From: Lysobacterales bacterium
GTDB taxonomy: Bacteria; Pseudomonadota; Gammaproteobacteria; Xanthomonadales; Xanthomonadaceae
Assembly (NCBI GenBank): GCA_020442545.1
Contig: JAGRJX010000109.1
Span: 1 to 18,742 of the forward strand
DNA length: 18,742 bases
Reading direction: 5' to 3'
Position numbers and translations under genes: made by a program. The notes beneath the pieces are model-generated. The model made no database searches and was not told the DNA's origin. It saw only the letters and a list, made by a program, of their open reading frames with translations. Positions 1 to 8,000 of the stretch are shown here, piece after piece. Positions within the stretch are counted from its first letter, which is position 1. The number at the start of each line of letters is the position of its first letter.

Positions 1-419
1 TGGCGGGCGATTGAGACATCACCCTCGTCATTTGGAATCCACCGGTTGGGCCGCGCGCCCGTCGCGCAGCTCAGCGCGCCGTCGTCTCGATAGACGGCCA
101 GTCTGCCTTCGCCGACGCCGCTCGATCCGCACGACGGGCGTGCGGTGACGGCGGTGGATACTTGTGCAGCGTTGCCCTGGATCGACAAACCGCAGATCGT
201 GATTGCGGTCGGCGTCGTGCATTTCGGTGTTCTTGCACTGGGCAAATGACGTGAATGGCGGTTGCCTGGCGCCAACCTGCCGGGCCTGAAGACGTTTGAG
301 GACGATTCCGGACAACGGGCCAGTCCTTACTGAAAACCCAGCCGCGCAGTTCCGGCACTACAGTCACGACCAAGCTTGTAGCAAAGTGATGGCAAGGTCT
401 TCCTGCAAGGAGCGCCAGC
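1..419. other. no convincing gene; upstream region of the hydrolase gene
   Basis: I see no gene I can defend here. Two long minus-strand open frames cross the region, but their translations are arginine-rich and low in hydrophobic runs, as expected of shadow frames in G+C-rich DNA. One plus-strand frame is open from 94 to a TGA at 247-249 and has a hydrophobic end (IVIAVGVVHFGVLALGK). It has no ATG start and is preceded by a TAG at 91-93, so at best it is the tail of a decayed gene. The last part presumably holds the promoter of the gene at 420, but I cannot pick out -35/-10 boxes with confidence. Confidence 0.5.
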
Positions 420-1877
420 ATGTCGCTTTGCCGATGGATATTCTGCCTATGCTCACTGGTCATTGGCGCGAGCTCTTCCAAGCATGTGGCAGCCGAGCTG
501 CCGCTACCAATGAATCCTTCGTCACTGCCGCGCGACGTCGCCCTGGCCTCGCTCGCCACCCATGCTGATCGCGAGCAGCAGTACGCGCTATTCCTGCCGC
601 CCGGCTACGATCCGGCAGCGAGGCCCGAGCAACGCTGGCCGGTGCTGTTCATCTTCGATCCGCGTGGCCGCGCACTCGAATCGCTACGACTGGCTGTCGA
701 TGGTGCACGACGCAACGGCTGGGTGGTGATCAGCTCCTACCAAAGTCGCAGCGATACCGACGAAGCATTGACGCTCAACGCCATCCGCGCCCTGCTCGGC
801 GAGGTGCAACAGCATATCGCCTTCGACCCGCGCCGACTGTACTTCGCAGGCATGTCCGGAACCGCGAAAACGCTGTGGAGCGTCATGCCCAGCATGGACG
901 GCGTGATGGCCGGCATGATTGGCTGCGGCGGCGCGCGCCCGAGCGAATACGGCAAGTTCCGCGTCGCGCCTCCGGACTTTTTCGGGATGGCCGGAACTGA
1001 AGACTTCAACCATGCCGAAATGCGAGAGCAGGACACCGTTCTCGAAAAATCCGGGACGCCGCATCGCCTCGATATTTTCAACGGCCGACACGGCTGGCCC
1101 GAGGACAGCGCGACATTCACGCGAGCCATCGACTGGCTGCAGCTGATGGCCATGCGCGAAGGCCGGATCGAGCGCTCGGACGACTTCATCAACGCCGAAT
1201 TCGAGGCAACTCAAGCCTGGATCGAGGCCGCGGCGGACGCGCTGGATCGCCGGGAACGACTGGATCAGGCCATCCGCGACTTTGACAATCTGCGTGATAC
1301 CAGTGCCTGGCAGTCAGCATCCAGCACCCTGACCCACGATCAACGACTCCACGACATCCAGAAACGGCAGAAGCGCCTGGATGCGGCAGAGTCGCGCTTC
1401 GCGCGTGACTTCGATGGCTGGTTCACCCGCTTCACCCAGCGTTTCGCCAACGGACAACGCCAAGACCCGCCCAGCACGAGCGACAGCTTCCGCGAGCTCC
1501 GTATCGCGTCCCTGCAGAAGGATGCCGATGACGCTGACTGGCGCGTCGCCGATTCAGCGAAGCGCCGGCTTGAACGCGCCTTCGTCGCAACGTCTTTCTA
1601 CCTTCCCAACGCCATGATCGCCCTGCATGACCACGACCGCGCGGTCCGCTCACTGGAAATCGCCATCCGGATCTTCCCGGATCGCGCCGGGCCGCACTGG
1701 CGTCTGGCTCGGCTGCAGGCCACGGACAAGGATGTCAACGCCGCCTTTCGCGAGCTGCATCGAAGCCGCCAGCTCGGCTATCTGGACGTCGATGACCTTC
1801 GCGACAGCCCCGACTGGACGAGCCTGCGCAGCGATCCGCGCTGGAAAACCCTGCTTACGTCAGAAGACAAACCCTGA
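420..1877 (+). CDS. exported alpha/beta-hydrolase (esterase/depolymerase-like) with TPR-like C-terminal region
   Basis: The protein has 485 residues. The ATG at 420 is preceded by AAGGAG at 407-412, which fixes the start. Residues 1-25 look like a signal peptide (short basic start, hydrophobic LCSLVIGA, likely cut after HVAA), so it acts in the periplasm or outside the cell. Residues 50-245 resemble the esterase-D/PHB-depolymerase/dienelactone-hydrolase type of alpha/beta-hydrolase: strand PVLFIFD, nucleophile elbow G144-M-S146-G, probable acid D195 (GTEDF) and probable histidine H224 (GRHGWP). Residues 385-475 are helical and TPR-like and end in the motif GYLDVDDLRDSPDW..LRSDPRW..LL, common at the ends of TPR repeats. 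Substrate is unknown; an ester or peptide hydrolase is possible. It stands alone and converges on the next gene 19 nt away. Confidence 0.8.
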   Translation: MSLCRWIFCLCSLVIGASSSKHVAAELPLPMNPSSLPRDVALASLATHADREQQYALFLPPGYDPAARPEQRWPVLFIFDPRGRALESLRLAVDGARRNGWVVISSYQSRSDTDEALTLNAIRALLGEVQQHIAFDPRRLYFAGMSGTAKTLWSVMPSMDGVMAGMIGCGGARPSEYGKFRVAPPDFFGMAGTEDFNHAEMREQDTVLEKSGTPHRLDIFNGRHGWPEDSATFTRAIDWLQLMAMREGRIERSDDFINAEFEATQAWIEAAADALDRRERLDQAIRDFDNLRDTSAWQSASSTLTHDQRLHDIQKRQKRLDAAESRFARDFDGWFTRFTQRFANGQRQDPPSTSDSFRELRIASLQKDADDADWRVADSAKRRLERAFVATSFYLPNAMIALHDHDRAVRSLEIAIRIFPDRAGPHWRLARLQATDKDVNAAFRELHRSRQLGYLDVDDLRDSPDWTSLRSDPRWKTLLTSEDKP

Positions 1878-1900
1878 ACCTGCCGATCGGCCTGGTTCAG
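1874..1900. terminator. inverted repeat across two convergent stop codons, possible bidirectional terminator
   Basis: The arms CTGAACC (1874-1880) and GGTTCAG (1894-1900) pair perfectly. An inner GCC/GGC stem around GATC can extend the hairpin. The hydrolase stop TGA (1875-1877) lies in the left arm and the opposing gene's stop (1897-1899, minus) lies in the right arm. With only 19 nt between the genes, this is the natural place for transcription to stop in both directions. There is no T-tract on either side, so a classical intrinsic terminator is not proven. Confidence 0.45.
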
Positions 1901-2262
1901 CGCGATAGCAGGAATGCCGGCAGGGCGACCAACCCCAGCATCATCAGGATGCCAAGCGCCGCCAGCAACAGGCGAAGCGGATCCCGGCGCAGCTCCGTGC
2001 CCAGCGTAGCCTGTGTTCCATCGGCAACCGCCTGGTCGCGCTCTGCTCGCACCCGCTGAAGGCGTTCACGCTGGTAGCCGTCCAGCAGTTCCTGCGCCTG
2101 CCGAAGGGCAGTGTCATCACGCAGCCAGATTCCGGCAAACGAGATACCCCATCGACCTGCCTCCGTTTCGTACCAGGCCAGACCATGTTCATCGAGAAGG
2201 TCGCGGATTTCGTCGGCCTCGTCGTCGGGGACGTTCCGGAGATTGATCAGAAGCTGGGCCAT
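1897..2262 (-). CDS. DUF6164 family small membrane protein
   Basis: The protein has 121 residues, starting with MAQLLINLRN at 2262. Residues 1-70 form the conserved domain (NVPDDEADEIRDLLDEHG, then WYET..GRWGIS..GIWLRDD and ALLD-like helix QELLDGYQRER), which I recognise as DUF6164, a family of unknown function in gammaproteobacteria. The N-terminal part resembles a ferredoxin-like fold similar to DUF2007-type putative signal-transducing domains; that comparison is inference. Residues 97-118 are one membrane helix near the C-terminus, followed only by SR. The open frame extends upstream to 2625, but the family begins at this ATG. A GGGAGG lies about 16 nt upstream, farther than ideal. It lies 58 nt downstream of the next minus-strand gene and may be co-transcribed with it. 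Confidence 0.85.
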   Translation of the reverse strand: MAQLLINLRNVPDDEADEIRDLLDEHGLAWYETEAGRWGISFAGIWLRDDTALRQAQELLDGYQRERLQRVRAERDQAVADGTQATLGTELRRDPLRLLLAALGILMMLGLVALPAFLLSR

Positions 2263-2320
2263 ACCGGCATTGTAGGCGACCTCCCTGGCCGCAGGTCGAC
2301 CAGCAAGCGTCCGCGCCTGC

Positions 2321-3067
2321 CTATTCGTCCAGCCTTCGCGTGCTGTTGCACATGTCCCAGACCTGATCGTCAAGCGCACGACGGCCGGTGAAACCGAGAT
2401 CATCCCGCTCGCGCCGCTGTACATCTGCCTGACGCCTTGCCTCCCGGCAAGCCCAGCGACGGTCGACAACGTGACCCTTGTCCAGCACCTGGCGGGTTGC
2501 CTGGCTGACGTAGGTGTCGATGCTTCCCCGGATGGGGATGAGCTCGTCGGTATAGGGATCGACGGCCGTATTCCCGGACACGATGACAGCATGACGAAGC
2601 CGGTTCGGATCGCCAATGCCGACAATGCGCTGGGTGATCAGCCTGCCGTCATTCACTGTGCTGCTGCCGCAATCGGAAAGGGTGAAATAGAACGAACCAT
2701 CGGGACGCTCGCACTGCCGGGCTGCACGTCGGCCTCTGGGCAGTTTTTCCTGTACCTGAATGGGTGAACGCTGGATGGCTGGCGCTGAGCGGATGTTGCC
2801 ACTCGCCGTTGCAACGGCGGGCGACGGAGCAAGAGCGATTGCGGCGTCTGGTGCCTCACGCGATGCTTCCACGTCGATGCTGCGAACCCTCTGCTCGACG
2901 TCGGGAGCACAGGGCGTCTGCTGCCAGGAAACCGGGCTTCCGTCCCGTTCGCAGCGGTATATCTCGGTGGCTTCAGGATGTGCCGCGACAGCCGGAAGCG
3001 GCGCGATCAGCGCCAACAGGACAGTCGACGCCGCTATCGATAGACGCCTGCAGATTGAACGACTCAT
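2321..3067 (-). CDS. exported protein with two DUF4124-like cysteine modules
   Basis: The protein has 248 residues. The start at 3067 is chosen because AAGGAG (minus strand, 3074-3079) sits 6 nt upstream and a signal peptide begins there: basic MSRSICRR, hydrophobic core LSIAASTVLLALIAPL, and a cleavage site near AVAA at about residue 29. Residues 37-53 (YRCERDGSP...TPC) resemble the N-terminal DUF4124 motif found in many proteobacterial envelope proteins. Residues 117-133 (RQCERPDGSF...SDC) repeat the pattern with the same 14-residue cysteine spacing (C39/C53 and C119/C133). The middle (70-110) is Ala/Pro-rich linker. The C-terminal part carries C207 and C240, so six mature cysteines could form three disulphides. 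Function is unknown. It is divergent from the M49 lipoprotein. Confidence 0.8.
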   Translation of the reverse strand: MSRSICRRLSIAASTVLLALIAPLPAVAAHPEATEIYRCERDGSPVSWQQTPCAPDVEQRVRSIDVEASREAPDAAIALAPSPAVATASGNIRSAPAIQRSPIQVQEKLPRGRRAARQCERPDGSFYFTLSDCGSSTVNDGRLITQRIVGIGDPNRLRHAVIVSGNTAVDPYTDELIPIRGSIDTYVSQATRQVLDKGHVVDRRWACREARRQADVQRRERDDLGFTGRRALDDQVWDMCNSTRRLDE

Positions 3068-3254
3068 GCTCGGCTCCTTGCTTCGATCCTTCGCCAATCG
3101 TCGCTGGCTAGACGGCAAACGGCAAGATGAATCGGTCAGACCGACAAGTGCGGTTCAGCTTTTCTCAATGGAACCCGGGGCGCCAAAGATGTTCTCATGT
3201 GCGGTCATCTACGTCGGCGGGCCTGGCCCGACAACCCAAACACAGGAGAATTCC
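3068..3254. promoter_or_regulatory. divergent intergenic region
   Basis: These 187 nt separate two divergent exported-protein genes and must hold both promoters. I cannot name a confident -35/-10 pair on either strand. The stretch GGGCCTGGCCC at 3219-3229 is a short palindrome about 15 nt before the AGGAG ribosome site (3244-3248) of the plus-strand gene. Confidence 0.35.
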
Positions 3255-5000
3255 ATGCGATTGCGTTCCCTACCCCTGCTGATCGGCGCCACCCTGCTGA
3301 CATCCCTCAGCGCCTGCGGTTCCAGCGAGGAGGCCGCGCCGACGGCCGGAAAACGAACGGCATCGGATATTCCGACGCCGCTGACCGAAGCCAAGGACTC
3401 CGGTGATGTCGATGCAGTGAACGCATACCTCAAGGCGCATCGTGGCGACTACGTCAAGGTTCCACTGACCGCTGACCTGGACGGACTGAATGACAAGCAG
3501 AAGCGCATGATCGGCCTGTTGATCAAGGCATCAAGGCAGATGGATACGATCTACTGGCAGCAGGGTTGGGGTCAGCAGGCGTCGCTGGCTTCTCACATCA
3601 ACATGCTGGGTCTGGAGAATGACAAACCTCTGCTGAGGCTGGCCAGTATCAACTACGGCCCCTGGGACCGCCTGAACGAGGATCATCCGTTCGTTCCCGG
3701 CATTGGCCCGAGGCCACCCGGCGGCGGGTTCTACCCCGCTGACATCAGCAAGACTGAATTCGAAGCCGCAGCCCTTGACGACAAGCGCGGCCTATACACG
3801 CTGGTGCGCCGCACACCCGCCGGTCAGCTGTACACGCAGCCCTATCGCGATGCCTACGCGGGCCCGCTGAGGAGTGCCGCCAAGCTTCTGCGCCAGGCGT
3901 CAAGCCTCGCGGAGGACCCTACGTTCCGCAACTACCTCAAGCTCCGCGCCAATGCACTGACCAGTGATCGCTACCAGCCCAGTGACCTGGCGTGGATGGA
4001 CATGAAGGACAATCGTTTCGACCTCGTGATCGGCCCGATCGAGACCTACGATGATCAGCTGTTTGGCTACAAGGCGGCATACGAGGCCTATGTCCTGATC
4101 AAGGACATGGCCTGGAGCGAGCGCCTGGCGCGCTTCGCAAAGTACTTGCCGGAGCTGCAGCGTGGCCTGCCCGTGCCGGACAAGTACAAGGCGGAAACAC
4201 CGGGTTCGGACGCCGACCTCAATGCCTACGACGCCGTGTTCTATGCCGGCAACGCCAACGTCGGCGCCAAGACCATTGCCATCAACCTGCCGAATGACGA
4301 AGAAGTGCAGCTGAAGAAAGGCACCCGCCGCCTGCAGCTGAAGAACGTGATGCAGGCAAAGTTCGACAAGATCATGCTGCCGATCGCCGCTGAACTGATC
4401 GCCGACGACCAGCTGGGCAATGTCACCTTCGATGCCTTCTTCCAGAACACCATGTTCCACGAGGTCGCGCATGGCCTCGGTATCAAGAACACGCTGGATG
4501 GCAAGGGCACTGTGTCGCACGCGCTGAAGGAGTACGCGTCGAACTTCGAGGAAGGCAAGGCCGACGTGCTCGGGCTGTACATGGTCACGCAGTTGGCCGA
4601 AAAGGGTGAGCTGGACCGCGCGAAGTTGATGGACAACTACGTCACGTTCCTCGCCGGCATCTTCCGCTCGGTCCGCTTTGGTGCCAGCGACGCGCACGGC
4701 AAGGCCAACATGATCCGCTTCAACTACTTCCAGCAGCGTGGTGCATTCACGCGTGATGACGCGACGGGCAGATACCGCGTGGATTTCGACAAGATGACCG
4801 AGGCCATGAACGCCCTCTCTGCGGATCTGCTCACCATACAGGGCGATGGTGACTACGCCCGGGCCAGGACCATGACCGATACGCTCGGCACTATCGATTC
4901 GGTTCTGAGCACTGACCTGAAACGCCTCGGAGATGCGGGAATTCCGATTGATGTTCTGTTCGACCAAGGCCCGAAAGTGCTCGGGCTGACGGGGCGCTGA
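3255..5000 (+). CDS. M49-like zinc peptidase lipoprotein (dipeptidyl peptidase III-related)
   Basis: The protein has 581 residues. The ATG at 3255 follows AGGAG (3244-3248). Residues 1-21 are a lipoprotein signal with lipobox L-S-A-C21, so the mature protein should be lipid-anchored in the envelope. The zinc site is H402-E-V-A-H406 plus EEGKAD at 432-437. The latter matches the EExR/KAE/D second motif of family M49, where its first or second glutamate binds zinc. Classical M49 enzymes have HEXXGH; the shorter HEXXH is known in some bacterial members (Caldithrix abyssi DPP III). Family members cleave dipeptides from oligopeptide N-termini, and relatives are often annotated only as 'Zn-dependent hydrolase'. 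Length is somewhat below the roughly 650-730 of eukaryotic DPP III. It converges on the GGDEF gene and stands alone. Confidence 0.82.
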   Translation: MRLRSLPLLIGATLLTSLSACGSSEEAAPTAGKRTASDIPTPLTEAKDSGDVDAVNAYLKAHRGDYVKVPLTADLDGLNDKQKRMIGLLIKASRQMDTIYWQQGWGQQASLASHINMLGLENDKPLLRLASINYGPWDRLNEDHPFVPGIGPRPPGGGFYPADISKTEFEAAALDDKRGLYTLVRRTPAGQLYTQPYRDAYAGPLRSAAKLLRQASSLAEDPTFRNYLKLRANALTSDRYQPSDLAWMDMKDNRFDLVIGPIETYDDQLFGYKAAYEAYVLIKDMAWSERLARFAKYLPELQRGLPVPDKYKAETPGSDADLNAYDAVFYAGNANVGAKTIAINLPNDEEVQLKKGTRRLQLKNVMQAKFDKIMLPIAAELIADDQLGNVTFDAFFQNTMFHEVAHGLGIKNTLDGKGTVSHALKEYASNFEEGKADVLGLYMVTQLAEKGELDRAKLMDNYVTFLAGIFRSVRFGASDAHGKANMIRFNYFQQRGAFTRDDATGRYRVDFDKMTEAMNALSADLLTIQGDGDYARARTMTDTLGTIDSVLSTDLKRLGDAGIPIDVLFDQGPKVLGLTGR

Positions 5001-5008
5001 TGGCACGC

Positions 5009-5028
5009 AGGTCCGGGTGACCGGGCCT
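5009..5028 (+). terminator. stem-loop after the M49 gene, possible terminator
   Basis: Just after the stop at 4998-5000, the bases AGGTCCGG and CCGGGCCT pair (8 bp, one G-T wobble) around a GTGA loop, which fits the stable GNRA tetraloop class. It lies in the 89-nt gap between two convergent genes. No T-tract follows, so it may instead be a transcript-end stabiliser. Confidence 0.4.
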
Positions 5029-5089
5029 TCGATGCCTGCCGGAAACAGCCGCAAGACCGCCGCCACGGCGCGTGGAGACCGTATGCCAG

Positions 5090-8000
5090 TCAGCGCTTCG
5101 GGCGCGAAACGACAATACGATCACGCCCTGCGGCTTTCGCCTCGTAGAGCGCCTCGTCGGATGCCTTCAACAATTCCTCGGCGCTATCGCCATCATCCGG
5201 ATGAATGGCGAGACCCAGCGACAGGGTGACTGCAGGCAGGCTGCGACCATCGTGACTCACTGCCGTGTGACGGACGCGATCCAGCATCCGCTCGGCAATC
5301 GCTTCGGCGTCTGCGATACCGGCACCGGGCAGCAGCACCGCCAATTCCTCGCCACCGTATCGACAAACAATGTCGCCGCGCCGCGCACAGGACTGCAGAG
5401 TCTCGGCCACTGACTGGAGCACGCAATCACCCGCCGCATGCCCGTGTGCGTCGTTGTAGGCCTTGAAGTGATCGATATCAATCATCAGCAGCGCCAGCGG
5501 CAAATTGCCTGCACGGCTTCTCGCCAGTTCGTTGCGCAGCGATTCCAGCAGGCGACGGCGGTTGAACAGTCCGGTCAGCGGATCGCGAACGGACTGCTCG
5601 AGCAACGCGGAACGCAACCGCAGATTGGCCAGCGCCAGCGCCGTCTGCTCGGCCATCGAGGCGGCAACGGCATGCCGCCGCCGGGCATCCGCATCGTCAG
5701 GAGCGTCATCATGGCGGATCAGCAAGACACCAATCATGCTGCCCTGTGCCACCAGCGGGATGCACGCGGCGGCGGTCGCGCCATCCTCCATGCCGTGAAG
5801 ATGCTCGCAGCCAGTTGCCGCGGAGTCCGTCGAATGGGCTACCTGGCGGCCTTCGGTTACCGCCCGGCAATGAGCAGGCACAAGGTTGGCGGGTAGTGGC
5901 TGGCCCCATCGAATACCGGCAACCCACCTTTCGCCATCCGCGCGGTCGAGGTACAGCGCGCCACTGCTGTTTGGAAACAGCTGCGGACAGAAGGCGGCGA
6001 GCCGTTCGCAGGCCGCCTCGATGTCCACACTTGCCTGTAGTGCAGCGGAGAGATCGCCGAGCAGGGACACCTCATGATGCGTTTTCTCGACCTGGGCAAG
6101 GGAACGCTCCAGTCGACCGGTCTGCTCGGCCAGCTCCGCCGTGCGTTCGCGCACGCTGGCCTCCAGAAGCTGTCGATTGGCCTCCAGGTTGGCAATCCGC
6201 CGCCAATAGATCCAGGCAAGCAGCGCAGCAACCACCAGAAACACCGACAGTCTGAACCACCAGGTGCCCCACCATGGCGGGAGAACGGTAATCGCCAGGT
6301 GCGCGCCCACATCGTTCCAGTAGCCGTCCTTGTTGGCGGCGCGCACGTGAAACCGGTAATTGCCCGGATCGAGGTTGGTGTAGGTGGCACGTGGACGGTG
6401 GGCGTCGGTCAGAATGAACTCGCGATCGAACCCCTCCAGCTGGTAGGCGAAGCGGTTGCGCGAGGCGTCTGCAAAATGCAGGGCGGCAAACTCGAGTGTG
6501 AAGTCACTCACCGCCGGTCCCAGCGTGAGTGATCGGGAAAACTCAATCGGCTCCGACAACGTCACGCCAGCACGCCGGTCTCCGGGTCTGACCGCCTGCC
6601 CGGAAACCAGCAGGTCAGTAATGCGTACCGGAGGCGGAACGGTGTTCTCGACGATTTCCTCGGGATGGAACGAGACCGCACCATGGGAGCCACCGAAGAC
6701 CAGACTGCCATCCGGCAAGGCGGTCGAAGAATGCACGAAGAAGCTGCCGGACGGCAGGCCGTCGCGCTCAGTGTAGTTGCGCACCTCCCCTGTCGCCGGG
6801 TCCAGACGACTGATACCGGAATCCGTACTGAGCCACAGGCGACCCTGGCGATCATGCTCGATGGCGTCAATGGTATCGTCAGCGAGACCGTCGCGCACGG
6901 TGAATGATTGAAAACCGGCGCTGCCATCCGCATGGCGCTGCAGCAAGTCCAGTCCGGCGCCGGTTCCCACCCAGATGCGGCCCTGGGCATCCTCGTGAAT
7001 ATCGGTGACCAGACTCTGGCTGAGGCTGCCCACATCCAGCGGATCGTGCTGGAAGTGCTCGAACCGGCCCGTCGGATCGATCATCCGGTCGAGTCCGGTG
7101 TCAGTACCTGCCCACACCTGCCCCGCACTGTCGATCAACAGCGAAAGCACCCTTCCCTGGGACAGGCTGTCGGCCCGCGCGGGATCATGCAGAAAGGTGT
7201 GGAGGCTGTTTGCGACCGGATCGTGACGCAACAGCCCGCCCTCACTGCCAATCCATACCACGCCATCCGACGCCAGCGCGATGGCACGGATCGAGCGCAA
7301 TTCCTGCGGATGCGCGGGCAGCGGGACCGGCGTAAAACGACCGCTGCCGGGATCGAGACGACCAAAACCGTTCTGCTCGGTGCCGACCCACACCGCGCCG
7401 TTCGCATCGGGTACCGCACACCGCACCAGGTCACTGGGCAGTCCATCCGGGCGGGCGGGATCGTGACGAAAGTGGCGTAGCGCCCCGGTGACCGGGTCAA
7501 GATGGTCGATGCCGCCACGAAGCAGGCCGAGCCAGGTGCCTCCGGCCGGATCAGCCGCAACGTGATAGACAAGGCTGTCGCCGAGTCGGTACGCCGGATC
7601 CGCCACCGCCGTATAGCGTTCGAAACCGCCGCTGCCGAGCTCCAGCCGGCTCAGGCCGTTGTACCAGGTGCCCAGCCAGAGTGTGCCACTGCGGTCCTGC
7701 AGGATGCTGACCACCGAATCGTCGGCCAGGCTGTGTGGATCCTCGGCGCGATGTCGGTAGTGCTGGACGCGATCACCGTCCACCCGGTACACGCCACTGT
7801 TCTGGGTGCCAATCCAGACGGCGCCGCCTTTCTCACTGAACAGCGCGCGAACCGTATCGTCAAAGTCCAGTTTTCCCGGCATCGGCAGTGTTGCCAGTTG
7901 CCGACCGTCCGCCGAAACCGACCATCGGGAAATACCGGCCTTGCTCCCGACCCACAGCTCGCCCGCGTCCGTGAGCAGAAGACGGGTCACCGTGTTGGCG

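Noticed and set aside
94..249. Short plus-strand open stretch ending in a hydrophobic segment, which might be the tail of a GumN/TraB-like or membrane protein
   Set aside because: It is only 51 codons, with no start codon of its own and a stop directly upstream, and no motif strong enough to name a family.
1874..1900. CTGAACC/GGTTCAG read as a LexA/SOS box
   Set aside because: Known LexA sites (CTGT-N8-ACAG in enterics, the TTAGTANTAATACTAA type in xanthomonads, GAAC-N4-GTTC in Firmicutes) differ in arm or spacing, and this site lies at gene ends rather than promoters.
2760..3254. 165-residue N-terminal extension of the M49 protein
   Set aside because: It overlaps the divergent DUF4124-like gene, and the lipoprotein signal and AGGAG site mark 3255 as the true start.
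3900..5066. 388-codon minus-strand frame opposite the M49 gene
   Set aside because: It is a shadow frame: Val/His/Glu/Arg-rich translation with no domain, lying over a gene with a zinc site and a lipobox.
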